Assembly (NCBI GenBank): GCA_944332535.1
Contig: CALVKE010000079.1
Span: forward strand, 1 to 46,493
Direction of reading: 5' to 3'
DNA from: an uncultured Bacilli bacterium
Lineage (GTDB): Bacteria; Bacillota_I; Bacilli_A; RF39; UBA660
DNA: 46,493 nt
Below, piece after piece: positions 1 through 5,735 of the stretch (positions within the stretch are counted from its first letter, which is position 1; every line of letters begins with the position of its first letter). Both the position numbers and the translations under genes were made by a program. The notes below the pieces were generated by a model that had not been told where the DNA came from, made no database searches, and was given only the letters and a program-made list of their open reading frames with translations.

Positions 1-42
1 GCACCACAGAATAACCAAACAATAAGGAATCCATTTTTTCAT
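1..42 (-). CDS. N-terminus of an exported protein (partial)
   Basis: Fourteen codons run off the left edge, starting at the ATG complementary to 40-42. The start is preceded on the minus strand by a strong AAGGAGGAG ribosome-binding site 4-5 bases away. The peptide begins MKKWIPYCLVILWC, two lysines followed by hydrophobic residues, as in a signal peptide or lipoprotein leader. Its function cannot be told from this fragment. It is divergent from the deacetylase gene to its right. Confidence 0.6.
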   Translation of the reverse strand, partial: MKKWIPYCLVILWC

Positions 43-147
43 AGTCTCCTCCTTTTTATGGAAAGAATTATACTCTTTTCTTTTCCTTATGACAATACTT
101 TTTCGCTTTTTTCCTGGTGCTTCACATATAATTTACAAGGTGATACT

Positions 148-1428
148 ATGCGAAAAATTGGGTTTTTGTTCCTTATTCTTGTTTTAATTACTGGCTGCCA
201 AAGTAAAAAAGATTCTGTTGGAATGATCATGGAAAAAGGAGAAAATGGAATGATTAGTATGCATTACCCCATTACCCATATTTTTGCTTTGGATAAAATA
301 ATTACTCGACATGTGGGAAGTGTTTACCAAGATTTTCAAGAAAATGTCTCTAAGATTAATACGCTTCAACCAGAATTGAACATGGACTATCGTTATGCCG
401 TTTATCAGAAGCGTTGGGTGAATGTAACTCTTTTTACTTATATTTACGATTACTCCTTCGTAGAACCGAAAGAAAGTGTATTTTCTTGGGTCTACGACAA
501 AAAAGAAAAATGTTTTTTAACATTAGAAGACGTTATCTTAGAAGAGAAATTTTCTTCTTTTGCTTCTCTTGTAAAGCAGGAGTTGCTGAAACGTTATAAA
601 AATGATATCAATTTACACAAATTAGAAGAAATCTGTGAAAATTCTTTGAAAAATAATGTCTCTTTTTCGCTCCAGCCACAAGAATTAATTCTTTATTTTG
701 AGGAAGCAGACCTTTTGGATCACTCATCTTCTCGCTATCTTACTCTAACACTTCCTCTCAGTAGTATCCCATTTCGATTGGAACTAGGAAAAGAAGAGGC
801 AGAAGTTTTATCAAATGAAGAAATTCCGGTCATCGATAATCTCATTGATCCCACCAAACCAGTCATCGCTCTCACCTTTGATGATGGTCCAACGGCTTAT
901 ACTTCTGATATTTTGGAAATATTAAAACGAGAAAATGCTGTTGCAACTTTCTTTGTCTTAGGAAATAAAGTAGATATGTATCAAGACGTAATCAGAAATG
1001 CCGTATCTCTTGGCAATGAAATCGGAAACCACTCTTATAATCATAAATGGCTAAGTCGTCTCTCTATTTCAGATATTCGCTGGCAAATTGATGCGACACA
1101 AGAAAAAATTGAACAAATTACCGGAAGAACACCTCGTTACTTACGACCTACTTATGGTTCTATCAATCAAAAAATTCGTTCTGCTACTGACTTAAATATC
1201 GTTTTATGGGATATCGACCCAAAAGATTGGAAGAAGAAACAACCAAGGGCAATTGCCGAAGACGTTTTAGAAGTAGCAGAAGATGGAAAAATCGTTCTTC
1301 TTCACGATAATCATAAACGAACTGTCGATGCTCTTTCTATTTTAATTCCAAAATTGAAAGAAGAAGGCTATCAATTTGTTACTCTTAGCGAATTAGAAGA
1401 GGTAAATTATTTACGCTCTCTCTATTAA
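148..1428 (+). CDS. PdaC-like polysaccharide (peptidoglycan) deacetylase lipoprotein
   Basis: 426 residues from the ATG at 148, chosen because AAGG-TGATACT precedes it and the protein then opens with a lipoprotein signal peptide ending in the lipobox LITGC. An upstream in-frame ATG at 58 would bury this signal. The N-terminal half (about 30-230) looks like the DUF4163/DUF3298 region found in PdaC. The C-terminal half is a NodB deacetylase: TFDDGP at 243-248 (catalytic and metal Asp), H295-S-Y-N-H299 (metal His pair), RPTYG from 333, DPKDW, and LLHD with H386. The family removes acetyl groups from peptidoglycan sugars outside the membrane, here presumably membrane-anchored. It sits just upstream of the cotJ operon, but nothing shows they are co-transcribed. 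Confidence 0.88.
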   Translation: MRKIGFLFLILVLITGCQSKKDSVGMIMEKGENGMISMHYPITHIFALDKIITRHVGSVYQDFQENVSKINTLQPELNMDYRYAVYQKRWVNVTLFTYIYDYSFVEPKESVFSWVYDKKEKCFLTLEDVILEEKFSSFASLVKQELLKRYKNDINLHKLEEICENSLKNNVSFSLQPQELILYFEEADLLDHSSSRYLTLTLPLSSIPFRLELGKEEAEVLSNEEIPVIDNLIDPTKPVIALTFDDGPTAYTSDILEILKRENAVATFFVLGNKVDMYQDVIRNAVSLGNEIGNHSYNHKWLSRLSISDIRWQIDATQEKIEQITGRTPRYLRPTYGSINQKIRSATDLNIVLWDIDPKDWKKKQPRAIAEDVLEVAEDGKIVLLHDNHKRTVDALSILIPKLKEEGYQFVTLSELEEVNYLRSLY

Positions 1429-1502
1429 CTTTTTCTTTCCTAGGTCCCTGCCCATTCCCCGCTAGGTTTTCGACATATATTAAAATGGAGGGAGAAAGAA
1501 AT

Positions 1503-2030
1503 ATGAGAAATGATTATGGATTGGAACCTAATTACTATACAAACGATTCTATCGCTATTTATCCGGATCGGGCGATTGGTTCAAATCAAAATCCAATGAT
1601 GCCAAATTGGAACTTTAATACAACGATACAAGGTACTATGCTAAATATGAATTCTAATATGAATACAAACCAAAATAGTCCTTTTTTAAATAGCTACGAA
1701 GGCTATATTCGAGGAAACTTATTTGCTAATTTATATGACCCTTATAAAAATTATCAACCAAATCGCTTAATTCCCAATAGTGAACAAGCAGAAATGTTGC
1801 TTGCGGTCAACGAATTAACATTTGCATCTCATGAATTAAGGCTTTATTTGGATGTGTTCCCAGAGGATCGACAAGCAATTGCTTTATTTAATCAATATCG
1901 TCAAGCAGCAAATGAAGCCATTCAAAGATACGAGGAAAAATTTGGTCCTATGGAATGGAATGCATTATCTGATGCAAACAGATTTAGTTGGGAACAAGGA
2001 ACTTGGCCTTGGGAAATGGGGGTTATGTAG
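1503..2030 (+). CDS. CotJA-CotJB fusion, spore coat protein
   Basis: 175 residues from the ATG at 1503, which has GGAGGG eight bases upstream; an in-frame ATG at 1485 lies before that site. Residues 1-60 are Asn/Met-rich low complexity. A CotJA-like piece follows (about 64-90, SYEGYIRGNLFANLYDP). Residues about 92-175 match CotJB: LAVNELTFASHELRLYLD, a long helix, then the Trp-rich tail WEQGTWPWE. CotJA and CotJB are normally separate small proteins, so this is a natural fusion. Its TAG is followed immediately by the cotJC ATG, so the genes form an operon. In Bacillus subtilis cotJABC is transcribed by sigma-E in the mother cell. CATATATT at 1474 weakly resembles a sigma-E -10, but I see no convincing -35. 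Confidence 0.82.
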   Translation: MRNDYGLEPNYYTNDSIAIYPDRAIGSNQNPMMPNWNFNTTIQGTMLNMNSNMNTNQNSPFLNSYEGYIRGNLFANLYDPYKNYQPNRLIPNSEQAEMLLAVNELTFASHELRLYLDVFPEDRQAIALFNQYRQAANEAIQRYEEKFGPMEWNALSDANRFSWEQGTWPWEMGVM

Positions 2031-2243
2031 ATGTGGGCTTATGAAAAAAGATTACAGTATCCAGTAGATATTAAGAAAAAAGACTTGAGAATGGCTCGCT
2101 ATTTAGTAGAACAGTATGGCGGAGCTAATGGTGAAATGGCAGCGGCTCTTCGTTATTTAAATCAACGATTTACGATGCCAGATAATCGTGGAAAAGCATT
2201 ATTAACGGATATCGGGACAGAGGAACTTGCACATACACGATAA
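2031..2243 (+). pseudogene. cotJC: cotJC 5' part, interrupted by the prophage
   Basis: Starts at the ATG directly abutting the cotJB stop. Residues 1-67 are typical of the CotJC/manganese-catalase coat protein and end in DIGTEELAH. The frame then enters phage DNA (T-R) and stops at TAA 2241-2243. The ExxH motif in TEELAH corresponds to the Glu/His metal ligands of Mn-catalases, so the insertion point is at the most conserved sequence of the gene. The remainder of the gene is at 39230-39607. Joining the halves at the shared core restores TEELAHIEMIATMIYQL in frame. It is a split gene rather than a decayed one: neither half has other lesions. Confidence 0.93.
2223..2235. other. attL core
   Basis: GAACTTGCACATA, identical to 39230-39242. 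Host cotJC sequence lies to the left and phage sequence to the right. The rightward phage half-site contains TACACGATAA (2234-2243), which is the exact reverse complement of TTATCGTGTA (39211-39220) at the other end. In the excised circle these become the two arms of a symmetric attP with 20 bp between them. The dyad centre falls at the first two bases (GA) of the core, which is where a serine-integrase crossover dinucleotide is expected. Confidence 0.88.
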
Positions 2244-2260
2244 CCTTTAGAAAGAGGTTA
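2241..2260 (+). promoter_or_regulatory. hairpin sequestering the RBS of the first phage gene
   Basis: TAACCT (2241-2246) pairs perfectly with AGGTTA (2255-2260). The 3' arm holds the Shine-Dalgarno (AGAGGT) of the gene at 2265. The 5' arm begins with the TAA stop of the truncated cotJC. A ribosome terminating on the cotJC stub would open this stem, so translation of the next gene is probably coupled to the cotJC stub. The stem is directly visible; coupling is inference. Confidence 0.55.
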
Positions 2261-2264
2261 TTTT

Positions 2265-2813
2265 ATGAATAATTGTAAACACTTAAAAATCAAATTAAAT
2301 AGACAATTAGAATGTAGAAAAACAAATAAACTAATTTCATTCAAGGATTGTAAAAACTGCCCTTATAAAGAATACAAACAGAGTTCTTCAAGTTCTCTGC
2401 AAAACTCTGCGAAAACTCCTCAGAAAATGAAAAAGAGATCAAATAACAGTCAAATAAGAAATGCTGCTGATAATAACGATAATAAGTCAAAAAACACTCG
2501 AAAAATGAAAAAGAAATCAAATAAACTAGTCAAATTGGAGAAAAAACGATTTAGCTTATTTACGAGCGATGCAAAAAAATGCTATTTCTGCTCTTCTTCG
2601 TATCACTTGACTTGGCACGAAATTTTCAGAGGTAAAAATAGACCTAATTCAATTAAGTATGGGTTATGCTTGAGGATGTGTTTGAATTGCCACGAGAAAT
2701 ATCAAGACGACAAAGAATTCAATGATTTTTGGCACAAAAAAGGACAAGCCATGTTTGAAAAGACTTATCCTGATTTAAAATTCGAAGATATTTTCAAAAG
2801 GAATTATAAATAA
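2265..2813 (+). CDS. HNH-like zinc protein, first phage gene after attL
   Basis: 182 residues. An N-terminal Cys set (C4, C17, C29, C32) could bind zinc. Residues 45-95 are basic low complexity with a repeated KMKKxSN. The C-terminal half has an HNH-type layout: C106-x2-C109, TWHEIFRG with H118, and C139-x2-C142-H143 (CLNCHEKY), as in small Firmicutes phage HNH proteins whose usual form reads HHIFGG. The second His of the HH pair is Glu here, so nuclease activity is uncertain. It is co-directional with the cotJ operon and, in the excised circle, directly downstream of the integrase across attP. No sigma-A promoter is visible in front of it, so in the lysogen it should depend on cotJ read-through. 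Confidence 0.6.
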   Translation: MNNCKHLKIKLNRQLECRKTNKLISFKDCKNCPYKEYKQSSSSSLQNSAKTPQKMKKRSNNSQIRNAADNNDNKSKNTRKMKKKSNKLVKLEKKRFSLFTSDAKKCYFCSSSYHLTWHEIFRGKNRPNSIKYGLCLRMCLNCHEKYQDDKEFNDFWHKKGQAMFEKTYPDLKFEDIFKRNYK

Positions 2814-2865
2814 TGGTTTATTTTTGACTAATTTACATATAATTTTAATGTACATGATAATTTTT

Positions 2866-2894
2866 TTGACAAAATATCAAAATTATGTTATTAT
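2866..2894 (+). promoter_or_regulatory. strong sigma-A promoter of the structured RNA
   Basis: -35 TTGACA (2866-2871), 17-bp spacer, -10 TATTAT (2889-2894) preceded by an extended -10 TGT. Expected start is near 2901, immediately before the first hairpin of the RNA. Confidence 0.75.
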
Positions 2895-2900
2895 GTATAT

Positions 2901-3010
2901 ACCGAGGGAGAAATCCCTGACTGGTGTACAATTGAGTTGTGAACGAGAGTTTAAGCGTATCTTTTAAATACGCCACCTCAATTGGAGGGCTGACTTTGTC
3001 AGTCCTTTTT
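2901..3010 (+). ncRNA. structured small RNA next to a DUF3800 gene
   Basis: About 110 nt between a strong promoter and an intrinsic terminator, with no reading frame. Stems seen: AGGGA (2905-2909) with TCCCT (2914-2918) closing a GAAA tetraloop; CAATTGAG (2929-2936) with CTCAATTG (2977-2984); nested inside it GCGTAT (2955-2960) with ATACGC (2968-2973); then the terminator stem 2987-3005. The neighbouring convergent gene encodes a DUF3800 protein. Comparative genomics has described several 'DUF3800' RNA motifs associated with such genes, and this is probably one or a relative; I cannot test it against covariance models here. Its role is unknown. Options are a guide or cofactor RNA, or an antitoxin RNA for the DUF3800 protein. 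Confidence 0.72.
2987..3010 (+). terminator. intrinsic terminator of the structured RNA
   Basis: GGGCTGAC (2987-2994), loop TTT, GTCAGTCC (2998-3005), then TTTTT. One G-U pair in an 8-bp stem. There is no T run on the minus strand, so the convergent DUF3800 transcript is not obviously terminated here and may run antisense through the RNA. Confidence 0.8.
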
Positions 3011-3012
3011 AT

Positions 3013-3744
3013 TTAGAAAAATAATTGCACATCTACAAAATTTAACTTTGTATTTTCTGGTCTCCATGACAAAGCAGCATTTACATATCCGATAAGAAAA
3101 TCTGATGCTTGTACTAATGTTTCTTTTTTAGAGTCCACATATTTTAAATCTAATTTTAATCCACCAAAAAGTATAGGAGGAAATGTACAACCGTAATCAA
3201 AATTCGTTATACCATATATAAATTCTTCTATTATGCTTTCTTCTAATCTATATAATCCATCTGTTGCAGTAGGACTCTCGTCAATTCTGATAATTAATTT
3301 TAAGGGTTTATATGGATCGATAGTTTTTTCAGTTATAAGCCTTTTAATAATTTCCTTGATTACCCTCTTTTGATAGTAATCTGCTCTTCTACCTCTTGAA
3401 TGTTTTACTCGAAGGACTTCTGATGGAATTCTTCGCGTATATACTGTTGTTGCATATGAATTAGCATATTGACTGTTTTTTATCAAATTAACAATTCTTC
3501 TTCTGAATTTTGTATTTGTAGAATGTGACTTTATTTCTGGACAATTTCTGGAACAATTCATTTTGTCTTGATCGCAGAAACTGCATTTGCTTTCTTTTAT
3601 AATATCTAGATAATGTCTTTTAAAATTATCCCTATCACTTCTATTTTTGAAATATACTCCTCCATAAGAACAGCACCTATCAGCATGCGACATTCTCCCA
3701 GAGTCATCCATATAAATATAAACTACTTGTTCTGCCTCTTCCAT
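3013..3744 (-). CDS. DUF3800 domain protein (probable moron)
   Basis: 243 residues, starting at ATG 3744 after AGGTGA. Conserved DUF3800 elements: YIYMDDSG near the start (D13, D14), SYGGVYF, IRIDES with D155, and the C-terminal VDSKKETLVQASD (D204, D215). The scattered acidic residues fit an RNase-H-like metal-dependent nuclease fold, which I infer and cannot confirm. An inserted C54-x2-C57-x6-C64-x3-C68 cluster looks like a zinc knuckle, which I do not remember as a usual feature of the family. It has its own promoter at 3773-3801, lies outside the late operon and converges on the structured RNA. That is the arrangement of a gene expressed in the lysogen, possibly for defence or as a toxin-like element. 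Confidence 0.78.
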   Translation of the reverse strand: MEEAEQVVYIYMDDSGRMSHADRCCSYGGVYFKNRSDRDNFKRHYLDIIKESKCSFCDQDKMNCSRNCPEIKSHSTNTKFRRRIVNLIKNSQYANSYATTVYTRRIPSEVLRVKHSRGRRADYYQKRVIKEIIKRLITEKTIDPYKPLKLIIRIDESPTATDGLYRLEESIIEEFIYGITNFDYGCTFPPILFGGLKLDLKYVDSKKETLVQASDFLIGYVNAALSWRPENTKLNFVDVQLFF

Positions 3745-3772
3745 TTTTACTTCACCTATACCTCATTTTTAT

Positions 3773-3801
3773 ATTATATGATGTTTAGATGATTTTTTCA
3801 A
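3773..3801 (-). promoter_or_regulatory. sigma-A promoter of the DUF3800 gene
   Basis: Reading the minus strand: -35 TTGAAA (3801-3796), 17-bp spacer, -10 TATAAT (3778-3773). It lies about 30 bp upstream of the ATG. Confidence 0.72.
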
Positions 3802-3816
3802 TGGTCAAATTCTTTC

Positions 3817-4193
3817 TCAAGAGAGATGCGGACATTTCCATATCTCTTTTAAATATTTTGATAATTGCACAAGATGTTTTTTACAAATATAAATTTTGCT
3901 GTTTAACTGATTTCGTACTTGATAAATAGGATATCGAGTTTTGCAAAAAACGCAAGATTTGATATGCACACAATTTTTTTCTAATAATTCCACTTCTCTT
4001 TTGTTTAATTTATCAACAAAAATAGAATTTTGATAATTAAATGATAGTTCACGAGAATTTGCAATTTTCTCAAAAAACTTAACAATTTCGTCAAATTTTA
4101 CATCTTGAAATTCAATTAACGAATTTTTATTAGCATATAATTCTACGTATGTTGTACCAATTTCGACTTCGATTTTATATTTTCGTTTTTCAT
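3817..4193 (-). pseudogene. Cys-rich small protein gene with a one-base lesion at its start
   Basis: A long frame on the minus strand stays open from about 4190 down to TGA at 3817-3819 and encodes about 123 residues. The only well-placed start (ATG 4193 after AGGAGG) is in a different frame and gives a 16-codon dead end. One extra base just after that ATG would join them: 377 nt are present and 378 are needed. The frame reads EKRKYKIEVEIGTTYVELY early on. It ends with a probable zinc site C-V-F-C plus I-C-K-K-H, separated by about 20 residues. Codon use is like its neighbours. Either a real frameshift, an assembly error in an A-rich stretch, or translation by a -1 slip on AAA-AAC. No family recognised. 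Confidence 0.6.
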
Positions 4194-4235
4194 AAATCCT
4201 CCTAAAAAAAGAAACATTTTTGTCTTTTTAAACGG

Positions 4236-4273
4236 CAAAAACGACCGAGTCGAAATGACTAAAGTCGTTTTTA
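4236..4273 (-). terminator. leader hairpin/attenuator upstream of the Cys-rich frame
   Basis: AAAAACGAC and GTCGTTTTT form a 9-bp stem, enclosing a second small stem AGTC/GACT. On the minus strand it starts about 10-15 nt after the expected transcription start of the promoter at 4282-4310 and ends in a T run. A transcript from that promoter would therefore meet an intrinsic terminator before reaching the coding frame, suggesting attenuation or a very short RNA. Confidence 0.6.
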
Positions 4274-4281
4274 TATAAATG

Positions 4282-4310
4282 ATTATAGCAATTATCGAGT
4301 ATTAAGTCAA
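4282..4310 (-). promoter_or_regulatory. sigma-A promoter upstream of the leader hairpin
   Basis: Minus strand: -35 TTGACT (4310-4305), 17-bp spacer, -10 TATAAT (4287-4282) preceded by TGC (extended -10). Faces the leader hairpin and the Cys-rich frame. Confidence 0.72.
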
Positions 4311-4320
4311 TATTCGAGCA

Positions 4321-4355
4321 TAAAAAAAGAGCCTAGCCGCAATAGACTAGACTCT
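4321..4355 (-). terminator. terminator of the late (lysis) operon
   Basis: On the minus strand an 11-bp stem AGAGTCTAGTC/GGCTAGGCTCT (two G-T pairs) with a 6-base loop is followed by a run of seven T. It begins three bases after the endolysin stop and closes the leftward late transcript. Confidence 0.85.
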
Positions 4356-4358
4356 ATT

Positions 4359-5183
4359 TTATTCTTTAAATCCGTATTCTTTTAATTTTGCTAAAGTGAG
4401 CGGCCCAACGCATCCATCTTGCTCGAGATTAGTTCTTTTTTGGAACTCTTTAATCCATGCTTCAATGTTTTCTCCATAATAATCGCCAAGCAGCTTTGCT
4501 TTATCGCGTTTTAATGTTCTCTCATATGCTGGGAAAGTGTCGTACATGAATTGGCACAACTTTTCAACGTTTTCTCCGCGATCCCCACGTTGTAGCCATC
4601 CTCTTTCAGGTAAAAAGCTATCTTTCGGTGCATCTTTTGGCTTATCCTGAAAAGTCAAACCGCACGTATCAACGACCTTTGTAAACTCTTTGTCTATATA
4701 CATTACTTTTTCTGGTTGTAACGATTGCCCGCTCATTACCCATGAGCCCTTATCATTTTTTAACCAATTGTCGCAATGACCTCGACCGCAAGTCAAATGA
4801 AGATGGTTTGCATAAGCACCATCAGTTCCTTCGTAGCAAATAATTTCTCCTGATTTAATCACATCCCCTACTTTATATTTTGAAGTGATAGAATCATCGT
4901 TCCAATGTGTCAAAGTAAGCCAGGCAATGTCTTCGAATGCCGGAGTTTTAACTTTTTCTGTTGTTTCTAGCCAGATCGTGTTTGTTGCAGAATTGCCTTC
5001 TCCTCTTTTTGCAACGACCTTCATATCGACAGTTGCAAAATAAGCGGACTGGCCACTTCCAGCGCCAGCTACGTCAATTGGATAATCCGCGGGATTACCA
5101 TGTGAATGATTGTAGTGGCTCGCCTTACCATTGTAATTTTGCGTGATGCGCATTGTTTCCATACCAAAAGTAAAAAATTTCAT
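4359..5183 (-). CDS. endolysin: M23 peptidase domain plus peptidoglycan-binding domain
   Basis: 274 residues. Residues 1-150 are M23/LytM-like: an N-terminal His/Asp metal segment (H26/H28, D37 in NHSHGNPADYPIDVAG) and the HxH motif H127-L-H129 (NHLHLTCG). Residues about 198-272 are a PG_binding_1 repeat (GDRGENVEKLCQFM, then EFQKRTNLEQDGCVGPLTLAKL). It should cut peptide cross-links at the end of infection. No signal peptide, so export would depend on the adjacent holin. Last gene of the late operon, three bases before the terminator; holin is immediately upstream. Confidence 0.87.
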   Translation of the reverse strand: MKFFTFGMETMRITQNYNGKASHYNHSHGNPADYPIDVAGAGSGQSAYFATVDMKVVAKRGEGNSATNTIWLETTEKVKTPAFEDIAWLTLTHWNDDSITSKYKVGDVIKSGEIICYEGTDGAYANHLHLTCGRGHCDNWLKNDKGSWVMSGQSLQPEKVMYIDKEFTKVVDTCGLTFQDKPKDAPKDSFLPERGWLQRGDRGENVEKLCQFMYDTFPAYERTLKRDKAKLLGDYYGENIEAWIKEFQKRTNLEQDGCVGPLTLAKLKEYGFKE

Positions 5184-5185
5184 TT

Positions 5186-5440
5186 TTATTCCTCCTTCTG
5201 ACTTTGTTTAACAATTTGATTTCCTAAAACAGTTGTTCCTGCCACTAAAATTCCCTGAATAATGTTGTTGATTGCTGCATCTCCTCCCATAGCAAGCGAA
5301 ATAACAATCCCAAAAAACAATAAAATCAAAGGAATAAATTTGTCTTTAATAAATTCAGTTCTTTTAATAAACTCCCCTAAAATATAAAGGACAGGCACTA
5401 AAACTAGCCGATTTTCAATAATATAACTAATAATTTCCAT
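5186..5440 (-). CDS. phage holin
   Basis: 84 residues. A hydrophobic segment around 10-25 (VLVPVLYILGEFI), a short basic turn, a second at 36-53 (FIPLILLFFGIVISLAMG) and a third around 60-77 (IIQGILVAGTTVLG), with a charged C-terminus KQSQKEE. This layout and the GVLVAG-like motif fit the A118-type holins that precede endolysins in Firmicutes phages. It would form membrane lesions that release the endolysin. Start overlaps the stop of the upstream gene by one base. Confidence 0.82.
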   Translation of the reverse strand: MEIISYIIENRLVLVPVLYILGEFIKRTEFIKDKFIPLILLFFGIVISLAMGGDAAINNIIQGILVAGTTVLGNQIVKQSQKEE

Positions 5441-5733
5441 TATAATTTCCCTTCTTTCTCTAATTTTTCAACTTTTCTATGAATATAAGAATTCAAATGC
5501 AAATCTTTTGTGTAATGATCATAAACTTCATAAAATCGTTCATATTCTACTTCGTCAATTTTCTCTTGCTCTTCTACTCTTTGCAAAAATTGAACTAGAA
5601 AATTTTTTGAACAAGATTCGTCAACTTTTTTGATATCTTGTTTAATATCGTTTCTGATGTCATCAAGTTTTTTATCTAAACTTGCAAGCAAAATATTACT
5701 GATCATCTCTGATAATTTATTCAATAGTTTCAT
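5440..5733 (-). CDS. small phage protein upstream of holin
   Basis: 97 residues, helical and charged: a coiled-coil stretch at 18-45 (LDKKLDDIRNDIKQDIKKVDE) and a conserved tail YEVYDHYTKDLHLNSYIHRKVEKLEKEGKL-type helix. Proteins with this tail are common beside holins in Firmicutes phages. Whether it helps lysis or belongs to the baseplate is not known. One-base overlap with the holin start. Confidence 0.6.
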   Translation of the reverse strand: MKLLNKLSEMISNILLASLDKKLDDIRNDIKQDIKKVDESCSKNFLVQFLQRVEEQEKIDEVEYERFYEVYDHYTKDLHLNSYIHRKVEKLEKEGKL

Positions 5734-5735
5734 AA

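Noticed and set aside
1474-1481. Sigma-E -10 element before cotJ
   Set aside because: CATATATT is only a partial match and there is no recognisable -35; mentioned but not annotated.
2901-3010. tracrRNA, 6S RNA or riboswitch
   Set aside because: No Cas genes, wrong shape for 6S, and no downstream co-directional gene for a riboswitch.
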